A DNA stretch of 17,001 bases from Devosia sp. (GTDB lineage: Bacteria > Pseudomonadota > Alphaproteobacteria > Rhizobiales > Devosiaceae), in contig DROE01000199.1 in assembly GCA_011322005.1 (NCBI GenBank), positions 1 to 17,001 of the forward strand, given 5' to 3'. How positions within the stretch are numbered: the first letter of the stretch is position 1; the number at the start of each line of letters is the position of its first letter. The translations under genes and the position numbers were made by a program. Below are positions 7,597 to 14,416 of this stretch, one piece after another. The notes beneath the pieces are model-generated. The model did no database searches. It saw nothing but the letters and a program-made list of their open reading frames with translations, and was not told the DNA's origin.

Positions 7597-7624
7597 GAAA
7601 TGTCAGTAGCCGAGCCCTTGATGA

Positions 7625-8296
7625 ATGAAAATTCTGCTCATAGAAGACGACAGTGAAGCGGCTCATTATCTGGTTCAGGCACTGGATGAAGCAGGCCATG
7701 TCACCCATCACGCCGGTGATGGGGAGACCGGATATGCCATGGCCAGTGGGATGGATTACGACATGCTGATCGTTGATCGCATGCTTCCACGGCGCGACGG
7801 GCTTTCCGTAATCGAATCCTTGAGGGCTGAAGGTAATCAGACCCCGGCACTTATTCTCTCTGCCCTTGGAGAAGTGGAAGACCGTGTTACCGGATTGCGT
7901 TCGGGTGGCGACGACTACCTTACCAAGCCCTATGCGTTCAGCGAGTTGCTTGCCCGTGTTGAGGTTTTGGCCCGCCGCTCAAACCCAGCCGAGGCAGCAA
8001 CCAGCCTCACGGTCGGCGACCTGACCCTGGACAGGTTGTCCCGTGAAGTTTCCAGAAACGGAGACAAGATCGTGCTCCAGCCCCGCGAGTTCCGTCTGCT
8101 GGAATATTTGATGAAACATTCCGGTCAGGTGGTTACCCGCACCATGTTGCTTGAAAATGTGTGGGATTACCACTTCGACCCCCAGACCAACGTTATAGAC
8201 GTTCACATATCGCGCCTGCGCGCCAAGATAGACAAGGGCTACAAAGCCCAGTTGTTGCAGACGGTTCGCGGCGCCGGATATATGATCCGTGCATAA
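7625..8296 (+). CDS. OmpR/PhoB-family response regulator (CusR/CopR/QseB-like)
   Basis: The 223-residue protein is a two-domain transcription regulator. The receiver domain (about 1-115) has the acidic pair D8/D9, the phosphoacceptor D51 (LIVDRMLP), S79 at the switch position and K101 in LTKPYAF. The C-terminal winged-helix domain (about 125-221) has the expected EFRLLEYLM, VWDYHFDPQTNVIDVHI and TVRGAGYMI segments. The ATG at 7625 comes just after an in-frame TGA at 7622-7624, so no longer ATG form is possible. There is no clear Shine-Dalgarno. It overlaps the sensor kinase by 8 nt, so the two are a cognate pair. It probably regulates degP through the palindrome at 5896-5909; that link is inference. 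The inducing signal is unknown. Confidence 0.93.
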   Translation: MKILLIEDDSEAAHYLVQALDEAGHVTHHAGDGETGYAMASGMDYDMLIVDRMLPRRDGLSVIESLRAEGNQTPALILSALGEVEDRVTGLRSGGDDYLTKPYAFSELLARVEVLARRSNPAEAATSLTVGDLTLDRLSREVSRNGDKIVLQPREFRLLEYLMKHSGQVVTRTMLLENVWDYHFDPQTNVIDVHISRLRAKIDKGYKAQLLQTVRGAGYMIRA

Positions 8297-9731
8297 AATC
8301 GTCTCCCTATGGCGCACGACCACGGTACGCCTCACCGCAATATTTATCCTGATATTCATCGTATTTTCCATAGCGCTTCTGGCCTATATGGCGGTGCGCT
8401 CCTCTATCTCCATCCAGCAGGTTCAGACCCGCGAGGTCGTTTGGGAAATCCGCCAGCTCCGTGAACTCAACCAGCGACGGGGCCTGCGCGCCCTGGCTAT
8501 TACCGTTCAGCGCCTTGCCTCCCGCCCCGGTCCGGGCGTATATTATCTGGGCACCCCCCAGGGGGAGATGATTGCCGGAAATCTCAGCTCTGTTCCCTCC
8601 AATATTCTTGCCAATGAGGGGCGCTATTCGTTGCGTTACACCCCCCAGGACGCATTTGGCCAGGCAGGGGTTGAACGCGATGAAACCGCTCCGCGCGAGC
8701 GCGACAGCCACGCCATGGTCCAGTCGGTTATCCTGCAGGGCGGTTTGCGCCTTGTTGTGGGGCGGGATGTCGTTGAACGCCGGGACTTTACGGCCATCAT
8801 CCTTGGTACCATGGCTGTGGGTCTGGGCGGCATCGTTGTGCTCTCCGCAATCGCCGGGGTGCTCATGGCCAGGCGTGTGCTGGCCCGCATCGACACCATC
8901 ACGGAAACTTCCAACAAAATCATGTCGGGCAACCTCTCCGAACGGGTGCCCGTGACAAAACACAATGACGAGTTCGACCAGTTGGCGATCAACCTCAATG
9001 ATATGCTCGACCGCATCGAAAAACTCATGGCCGGTCTCAAGGAAGTCACCGACAACGTCGCCCACGACCTAAAAACCCCCCTGTCGCGCATGCGCAATCG
9101 TGCCGAGGCTGCCCTGCGCGAAGGCAAAACCCCCCGGGACCACAAAAAAGCGCTTGAGGCGACCATTGCAGAGAGCGACCAGCTTATTTCCACATTCAAC
9201 GCACTGCTTCTTATTGCCCGCGTGGAAGCCGGTTCGGTGGCCGATAACCTTCAGGACGTTGATGTCAGCGAGGTAGTGTCAGACGTTTGCGAGTTGTACG
9301 GACCGGTTGTAGAGGATACCGGAGCCGTTCTTGAAACACGGATTAGCCCGGGCATACAACTGCGTGCAAACCGGGAATTGCTCTCTCAGGCGCTTGTTAA
9401 CCTGCTTGAGAACGCAATAAAATACGCTGCAGCGCAAAATACGGGTTCTGAGAAACACAAAACCACGAAGGGAAAAATAATTGTCAGTGCCGAACGGGAA
9501 AACGAACGGATACGCATCGTGGTCGCTGACAATGGACCGGGCATACCCCTGGACGATCGCCGTCGCGTACTCGAGCGTTTTGTACGGCTTGAAAAAAGTC
9601 GTACCGAGCAGGGCTCCGGTCTTGGACTCTCGCTTGTTTCGGCCGTGGCCAGATTGCACAAAGGCACATTTGAACTTGAGGACGCCAAGCCCGGCGTGCG
9701 GGCTGTTGTCACCCTGCCGGTCAATCCCTGA
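8289..9731 (+). CDS. Membrane sensor histidine kinase paired with the upstream regulator
   Basis: The 480-residue kinase starts with GTG at 8289 inside the regulator gene; the next in-frame Met (M34) would remove TM1, so the GTG is preferred. The layout is TM1 at about 14-36, a periplasmic sensor region at about 37-167, TM2 at about 168-193, HAMP at about 194-246, HisKA with the phosphoacceptor H259 in NVAHDLKTPLSR, and a HATPase domain with N-box NLLENAIKY (N375), G1 DNGPGIP (414-420) and G2 GSGLGLSLV (442-450). It should phosphorylate the adjacent regulator. The periplasmic region has no recognisable metal-binding His/Met cluster, so a general envelope signal is as likely as a metal. A polar Lys-rich stretch follows the N-box at about 381-396, where related kinases usually have a short turn. 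Confidence 0.93.
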   Translation: MHKIVSLWRTTTVRLTAIFILIFIVFSIALLAYMAVRSSISIQQVQTREVVWEIRQLRELNQRRGLRALAITVQRLASRPGPGVYYLGTPQGEMIAGNLSSVPSNILANEGRYSLRYTPQDAFGQAGVERDETAPRERDSHAMVQSVILQGGLRLVVGRDVVERRDFTAIILGTMAVGLGGIVVLSAIAGVLMARRVLARIDTITETSNKIMSGNLSERVPVTKHNDEFDQLAINLNDMLDRIEKLMAGLKEVTDNVAHDLKTPLSRMRNRAEAALREGKTPRDHKKALEATIAESDQLISTFNALLLIARVEAGSVADNLQDVDVSEVVSDVCELYGPVVEDTGAVLETRISPGIQLRANRELLSQALVNLLENAIKYAAAQNTGSEKHKTTKGKIIVSAERENERIRIVVADNGPGIPLDDRRRVLERFVRLEKSRTEQGSGLGLSLVSAVARLHKGTFELEDAKPGVRAVVTLPVNP

Positions 9732-9764
9732 CCTCCCACTCCCCCTGATGTTGCGGATCTGAAT

Positions 9765-12638
9765 ATGCAGTTGCAGCCACTGCCTTCTGGAGATGACGAG
9801 AGTTTTGCCCGCTGGCTGGCCGAAATACCCAACAACGAGGCTGCAATAATCCGCCCGGCGGCTCCACTCCTTGGTCCCTTGTTGTCCTCAGCACCCTATC
9901 TGCTTTCTCTGGCACGCGGGCACACAGATTTTCTGGCCGGGCTTCTTCAAGGTGAGCCCCAATCATTGTTGCAAACTGTTCTCGTTCAGATCGAGGCCGC
10001 AGGCTTGAACGAAACCGACGGGAAAGAATTTGCAAGAGTCCTTCGTCTCGCCAAGGGAAAAATCGCCCTGCTTGCCGCCATCGCCGAGACCGGAAAGGCC
10101 TGGACGACCAGTGAGGCAGCCATGGCCCTGTCGGATTTTGCTGACAAAAGTGTGGAAGCCTGCCTGAATTTCCTCATGCGCACTGCCGCCCAAAAGGGCC
10201 AACTTGCTGAAGGTGCAATAGCAAGTGCCGCCAACTCCGGGCTGGCGGTTTTCGCACTTGGCAAGCACGGCGGGCGTGAACTCAACTATTCCTCAGATAT
10301 CGACATCGTGGCTTTCTACGACCCCTCTCCTGAGGTGCTCGCGAACCCCGCGGAAGCCGCTAAAACCTATGCGCGCATCGTGCGCAAGCTTGCCGCCCTG
10401 ATGCAGGACAGAACCGAGTATGGCTATGTTTTTCGCACCGATTTGCGCCTGCGTCCCGACCCCGGCTCCACTCCTCCCGCGCTACCGGTCGAGGCTGCCC
10501 TGACCTACTATGAGGGCCGTGGGCAGAACTGGGAACGTGCCGCATGGATCAAGGCGCGCCAGTGCGCCGGGGACCGTCGGGTCGGCGAAATGTTTCTTAA
10601 AAGCCTCGCGCCCTTCATCTGGCGCAAGCATCTGGATTTTGCCGCCATTGCCGACATTCAGGCCATGAAACGCCAGATAAACATCGCCCGCAATGTGGGA
10701 GCAGAGCGCCTTGGCGGACATAATGTGAAGCTGGGCCGCGGCGGCATCCGCGAAATCGAATTTTTCACCCAGACCCAGCAATTGATTGCCGGCGGGCGCG
10801 AGCAAAATCTCCGGGTACGTCCTACCGTTCAAGCGCTTTCGGCCTTGGCTGAAAACCGGTGGATCAGCGCTGACACGGCCGCCAGCCTCGGTAAAACCTA
10901 CTGGTTTTTGCGGGCCGTGGAAAACCGCATTCAGATGCTCAATGATGAGCAGACCCATTCCTTGCCCGAAGAGCAGGAGAGTCTGGGCCGCATTGCTCGG
11001 CTGATGGGTTTTGAAGCCATCCCGGATTTTGAGAGCGCCTACAGGGGAGCCCTTGAGATTGTAACTGCCAACTACACCAACCTGTTTGCCGGAGAAAATA
11101 CGCTCTCTTCGGAGACCGGCTCTCTGGTTTTTACCGGTACCGATGACGATCCCGCAACGCTGGAAACCTTGTCCGCTCTGGGATTTGATGACCCTAAAAG
11201 AGCCTCGGCTACCATCCGAAACTGGCACTATGGTCGATACGCCGCGACCCGCGCCGCCCTTGCTCGCGCCCGCCTGACCGAACTCATTCCCCCACTGCTG
11301 GAAACCATCAGCCGGGCCGGAAACGCCGATGAGGCGCTGGCCCGGTTTGATGATTTTCTCTCGCGTCTGCCCATGGGCGTTCAACTGTTCGCCATGCTGC
11401 GCGCTCATTCCCAATTGCTTCAACTGCTGATCGCGTTCATGGCTTCAGCCCCACGTATGGCCGATGCTGTTGTCCGGCGCGCCCATGTGCTCGATGGCCT
11501 GATCGACCCGGCGCGCACCGGCGAGGTTGTTGATGCCGACACTCTGGTGACCAGAATTAACAACTTTCTTGATGAGGCCACTGGCTTTGAAGACACCATC
11601 GAGCGGGCCCGCATTCTGGGGCAGGAGCAATTGTTTCTGATTTCCGCCGGGTTGATTTCCGGCACAATTTCGGCCTCGCGCGCCGGACGCCAGTTTGCTG
11701 CGCTGGCTCAGTCTCTGCTCGAGGGGGTTTTTGCTCGGGTGCGTGAGGTTTTTGAACTGCGCCATGGCACTGTCAGAGACGCAAAGGTTGCCCTGCTGGC
11801 TTTTGGCCGGCTGGGCAGTCGCGAGATGAGTGTCACTTCCGACCTTGATATGATCCTGCTCTATGATGCCCCAGCCGATGCGGAAACGTCTGACGGCGAA
11901 AAACCGCTTGCCACTTCCCACTATTTCACCCGCCTGACCCAACGTCTCATTGCTGCAATTTCCGCCCAGACCGCAGAGGGTGTGCTCTATCAGGTTGATA
12001 TGCGCCTGCGCCCTTCGGGCAATGCGGGGCCTCTGGCCACCAGTCTCAAGGCCTTTCGCCACTATCAGCTTGAACAGGCCTGGACATGGGAACATATGGC
12101 GCTCACCCGCGCCCGGGTAGTTGTTGCCGATATGGAGTTCGCCTCCCGGATTGACCGCACGATCAATGACATTGTCTGCCGCAACGCCAAACGTGAAAGA
12201 ATTCTCACCGATGCGCGCGACATGCGCGATCGGCTGGCCCGGGAGCGTTCCCCCCGCCATTCCTTCGACCTCAAACTTGTGCCCGGCGGCCTGATGGATA
12301 TCGAGTTCATTGCCCAGTCAGGCACACTGATCTATGGCATGGAGCTAGCGGGTATGCGAGGCGACATCCCGGCAACTTTGCGGGCTTTGCAAAAGTTGGG
12401 AAAGCTGAATGCTGGCGAAGACCTGGCTGAGATTTATCTCACCATGTCCTGTGTCGTTCAGGTGATGAGCGCCTGTCTTACCCATCCGTTTCGCGATGAG
12501 GCCTGGACCCCAGCATTCAAACACCTTCTTGCCGGCCTGTGCAATTATCCCGATTTTTCCCGTCTTGAACTTGAACTGCAAAATATGCGGGAGCGCGTCA
12601 ATGCGGCTTCAAATGTCTGGTTTGATATTGCTGAATAG
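9765..12638 (+). CDS. glnE: Bifunctional glutamine synthetase adenylyltransferase/deadenylylase GlnE
   Basis: GlnE adds AMP to glutamine synthetase and removes it according to PII and glutamine status, adjusting ammonia assimilation. The 957-residue protein has the duplicated nucleotidyltransferase layout. The N-terminal deadenylylase domain has the metal-binding D178/D180 in NYSSDIDIV, with DLRLRPDPG and GRGGIREIEF further on. The C-terminal adenylyltransferase domain has D693/D695 in VTSDLDMIL, with DMRLRPSGN and VPGGLMDIEF. Both active sites look intact and the length matches E. coli GlnE (about 946). The ATG at 9765 lies 33 bp after the sensor kinase stop; the preceding ATG at 9748 hits a stop after four codons. 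The Shine-Dalgarno is weak. It is probably read as part of the degP/two-component transcript, at least partly. Confidence 0.97.
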   Translation: MQLQPLPSGDDESFARWLAEIPNNEAAIIRPAAPLLGPLLSSAPYLLSLARGHTDFLAGLLQGEPQSLLQTVLVQIEAAGLNETDGKEFARVLRLAKGKIALLAAIAETGKAWTTSEAAMALSDFADKSVEACLNFLMRTAAQKGQLAEGAIASAANSGLAVFALGKHGGRELNYSSDIDIVAFYDPSPEVLANPAEAAKTYARIVRKLAALMQDRTEYGYVFRTDLRLRPDPGSTPPALPVEAALTYYEGRGQNWERAAWIKARQCAGDRRVGEMFLKSLAPFIWRKHLDFAAIADIQAMKRQINIARNVGAERLGGHNVKLGRGGIREIEFFTQTQQLIAGGREQNLRVRPTVQALSALAENRWISADTAASLGKTYWFLRAVENRIQMLNDEQTHSLPEEQESLGRIARLMGFEAIPDFESAYRGALEIVTANYTNLFAGENTLSSETGSLVFTGTDDDPATLETLSALGFDDPKRASATIRNWHYGRYAATRAALARARLTELIPPLLETISRAGNADEALARFDDFLSRLPMGVQLFAMLRAHSQLLQLLIAFMASAPRMADAVVRRAHVLDGLIDPARTGEVVDADTLVTRINNFLDEATGFEDTIERARILGQEQLFLISAGLISGTISASRAGRQFAALAQSLLEGVFARVREVFELRHGTVRDAKVALLAFGRLGSREMSVTSDLDMILLYDAPADAETSDGEKPLATSHYFTRLTQRLIAAISAQTAEGVLYQVDMRLRPSGNAGPLATSLKAFRHYQLEQAWTWEHMALTRARVVVADMEFASRIDRTINDIVCRNAKRERILTDARDMRDRLARERSPRHSFDLKLVPGGLMDIEFIAQSGTLIYGMELAGMRGDIPATLRALQKLGKLNAGEDLAEIYLTMSCVVQVMSACLTHPFRDEAWTPAFKHLLAGLCNYPDFSRLELELQNMRERVNAASNVWFDIAE

Positions 12639-12643
12639 CGCGT

Positions 12644-13762
12644 TCATGCTGCCGGGCGCACGGCCTGTTTCTCCACGTCTGCCCGGGGCAGGGAAACTGC
12701 CACCGTTGTTCCGACAGCCGGGGTGCTCTGGATGACCAGTTCGCCCCCGGACAGTTCTGCGATGGTGCGCGCTATCGCCAGCCCCAGCCCCATTCCACCC
12801 TGGCCCCGCGCCACCAATGCGTCCTCCAATGCGAACGGTGTACTAAGTGCCTCAAGCCGCTCGGCGGGGATCCCGATTCCGGTATCGGTGACGCTCAGAA
12901 CCACGCCGTCCCCCGCTTCCCACACCATCACGGAAACCTTGCCCCCGCTGGGGGTATAACGCAAGGAATTATCCAGAAGGTTGGCCATCATGCGCAACAA
13001 ACAGGTGCGGTCCCCCCTCAGCGAAACACCGGTTGATCCCCCGACAACAAGAGAAACCCCGCAATGGCTGGCACCGGACTGAAACTGGTCCTGCAAGGAT
13101 ATCAGAAACTCGTCCACGTCAATGTGCTCGTTCTGTAAAACGCGGCTTCCCGACTCCAGTTCGGCCAATTCCAGAATTTCGGAAAACGAGAACAGCAACC
13201 GCTCGCCTGAACGCTTGATATCCTGCACATAGGCGAGATAGCGTTCATCACCCAGCGGGCCATAGGCCTGATGCTTGAGCAGGTCGGCAAAGCCGATTAT
13301 GTGGTTGAGGGGCGTACGCACATCATGGCTGAGATGGGCAAGAAATGCAGTTTTTGCACGGCTTGCCGCCTCGGCCCGCGACTTTGCCTCACGATAGCGC
13401 TGTGTCAGCTGACGCTGCGCGCGCTGCAGGCGCTCCAGCTTTTCTTCGGCTCGGTTATCACAGGCGAGATTCGCGGTGGCCTCTCTCAGTTTCGCTCGCA
13501 GGGCCCGGTCTCGCATCTGCCACAAGCAGGCGGTTGCGAACGCGAGCAGGCCCAGCGTTGCAGCGAGCAAAGCCGCGGCCTGAGGACCTAGCGCCACAAG
13601 ATCAATTGCCTGAGCAAGGTTAAGCCCCAACGAAAAGAAAACCAGAAGGCACAGTGCTGAAAAGAGATATATTCCTGTTGAACTACCGGCACCTGACTGG
13701 CCAACCGGGCGCCATATGACAAGACGCCCAATCCCATTGTCGGGTGAACCTTCCGACTGCAT
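12644..13762 (-). CDS. Compact membrane histidine kinase of the PleC/DivJ/PdhS type
   Basis: This 372-residue kinase has two closely spaced TM segments (about 31-55 and 60-82) with almost no periplasmic loop, then a long coiled coil (about 84-136). The DHp domain has the phosphoacceptor H146 in HLSHDVRTPLNHIIGFADL. The HATPase domain has N265 (NLLDNSLRYTP), G1 DTGIGIP (293-299) and G2 GGMGLGLAI (322-330). The stretch after the H-box, AYGPLGDERYLAYVQDIK plus SGERLL, resembles the DivK-docking DHp helices of the alphaproteobacterial PleC/DivJ/PdhS kinases. As I recall, S. meliloti pleC lies next to glnE, which fits. No PAS domain is present and the H-box reads HDVR rather than the usual HELR. 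A strong GGAGG (13768-13772) lies 5 nt before the ATG. Kinase: sure; subgroup: likely; exact ortholog: not claimed. Confidence 0.9.
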   Translation of the reverse strand: MQSEGSPDNGIGRLVIWRPVGQSGAGSSTGIYLFSALCLLVFFSLGLNLAQAIDLVALGPQAAALLAATLGLLAFATACLWQMRDRALRAKLREATANLACDNRAEEKLERLQRAQRQLTQRYREAKSRAEAASRAKTAFLAHLSHDVRTPLNHIIGFADLLKHQAYGPLGDERYLAYVQDIKRSGERLLFSFSEILELAELESGSRVLQNEHIDVDEFLISLQDQFQSGASHCGVSLVVGGSTGVSLRGDRTCLLRMMANLLDNSLRYTPSGGKVSVMVWEAGDGVVLSVTDTGIGIPAERLEALSTPFALEDALVARGQGGMGLGLAIARTIAELSGGELVIQSTPAVGTTVAVSLPRADVEKQAVRPAA

Positions 13763-13782
13763 TTATTCCTCCGCCGCCCCCT

Positions 13783-13803
13783 GCCACAACAACGTTCTGT
13801 GGC
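13783..13803 (-). repeat. Inverted repeat in the leader of the PleC/DivJ-like kinase
   Basis: GCCACA (13783-13788) and TGTGGC (13798-13803) are perfect 6-bp arms around a 9-bp centre. On the minus strand this lies 21-41 nt upstream of the kinase ATG, just before the Shine-Dalgarno. It may be an operator or a leader hairpin. Confidence 0.35.
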
Positions 13804-13938
13804 TAACGTGTGAACAACAATGAATCAGCAATATGGCCCTTGTCCAGAGGGTTTTGCCCCGCATGGCAGCGTCACCGGAAAAACTTGAGTCAGAAGAATC
13901 ACTTAGCCCGCCAAATAAAAATTGACCGGCAGGCTCTT

Positions 13939-13956
13939 CGGCCGTTGCTGCGGCCG
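13939..13956. repeat. CGGCCG-N6-CGGCCG hairpin
   Basis: CGGCCG at 13939-13944 and again at 13951-13956 forms a stable 6-bp stem with a 6-nt loop on either strand. A competing pairing exists between ACCGGC (13925-13930) and GCCGGT (13953-13958), so two exclusive folds are possible. It lies about 175 nt upstream of the kinase ATG. Confidence 0.35.
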
Positions 13957-14050
13957 GTTTCGGGGGGTTGCCCGCCCTGAGATTTCCCGTGCGGTTGGAA
14001 TTCATCCCCCTTGGTGAGTTGATTCGCTATCCCTGATTTCCGTGCTGAAC

Positions 14051-14094
14051 CGGATGCCAGAGGCCTCTTTGGCGCAGGACGCCAAGGACATCCG
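14051..14094. repeat. Long bulged hairpin, 15 bp of stem
   Basis: CGGATG (14051-14056) pairs with CATCCG (14089-14094). Directly inside, 14066-14074 pairs with 14080-14088 (TCTTTGGCG with CGCCAAGGA, one wobble) around a 5-nt loop. The only unpaired part is a 9-nt bulge on the 5' side (14057-14065), which itself overlaps a 10-bp palindrome, AGAGGCCTCT. This is the best structured element in the intergenic region. The strand of any transcript is unknown. Confidence 0.45.
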
Positions 14095-14243
14095 TCCCTG
14101 AAAGGCGGGAATACTGGAATAAACTATAGACCCGGGGCATTGATTGACCCTGTTTTTGTAGTAGTGCATCGCGTTGGTGGGTTTTCGTTTGAAGTGTGGC
14201 GTTCGTGTTACAGCCGAATTCGAGTTTTCGTGTATTCTGACCG

Positions 14244-14320
14244 GCTGGCATCCGCCTGTTTTGCTCTTTCCCTGAATATGTTTCGGGTGGTTTTTTGAGC
14301 AACAGGGTAGGCGGTCCGGC
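14244..14320 (+). ncRNA. Candidate rod-like structured RNA or leader element
   Basis: Successive nested complementary segments form an imperfect rod. GCTGG (14244-14248) pairs with CCGGC (14316-14320), CCGCC (14252-14256) with GGCGG (14310-14314), TGTT (14257-14260) with AACA (14301-14304), GCTC (14263-14266) with GAGC (14297-14300), and CCC+GAA (14270-14272, 14274-14276) with TTC+GGG (14282-14287). The apical stem is followed by TGG and six T, so on the plus strand it might alternatively act as a weak terminator for an upstream small RNA. I do not recognise 6S, SRP or a known riboswitch core in it. Low confidence as an RNA gene. Confidence 0.25.
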
Positions 14321-14416
14321 GCGCTGCTCCTCTGCAAGAGGCATGAAGCCAAATTCCGGCCCTGGACGAAAGCCGGTTGCATCGAGCGCGCCACATCAGA
14401 TTTTATCAGGTGCATT

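Larger units (their letters stand above)
13763..14416. other. 654-bp divergent intergenic region with multiple inverted repeats
   Basis: This gap lies between the start of the minus-strand kinase and the start of the plus-strand ABC exporter. Open frames of 80 and 137 codons exist on the minus strand but look non-coding. The region contains at least four inverted repeats with arms of 5-9 bp (13783-13803, 13939-13956, 14051-14094, 14244-14320), small stems near 14329-14341 and 14357-14375, and T-runs at 14152-14156 and 14291-14296. Promoters for both flanking genes must be here or beyond, but I see no strong -35/-10 pair. TTGACC at 14144-14149 has only a poor -10 partner. It could hold one or two small RNAs or long leaders. 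Confidence 0.6.

Noticed and set aside
10482..11423. 313-codon minus-strand frame opposite glnE
   Set aside because: Antisense shadow of intact glnE with no recognisable domain.
13763..14005. 80-codon minus-strand frame whose TAA directly precedes the kinase ATG, a possible coupled leader protein
   Set aside because: Third-position base use is unbiased, the composition is odd, its purine-rich stretch abuts its ATG, and it overlaps strong inverted repeats. The tight junction with the kinase start is probably chance.
14124..14130. TATAGA as a -10 box in the intergenic region
   Set aside because: No acceptable -35 lies 15-19 bp upstream.
14244..14320. 6S RNA or SRP RNA
   Set aside because: The rod-like pairing suggested these, but the SRP tetraloop/asymmetric-loop sequence and a 6S-type central bubble with long closing stem could not be found.
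14002..14415. 137-codon minus-strand frame spanning most of the intergenic region
   Set aside because: The translation is rich in Ser, Arg, Cys and His with no domain, TM or signal pattern, and it overlaps the structured repeats. It looks like a chance open frame.
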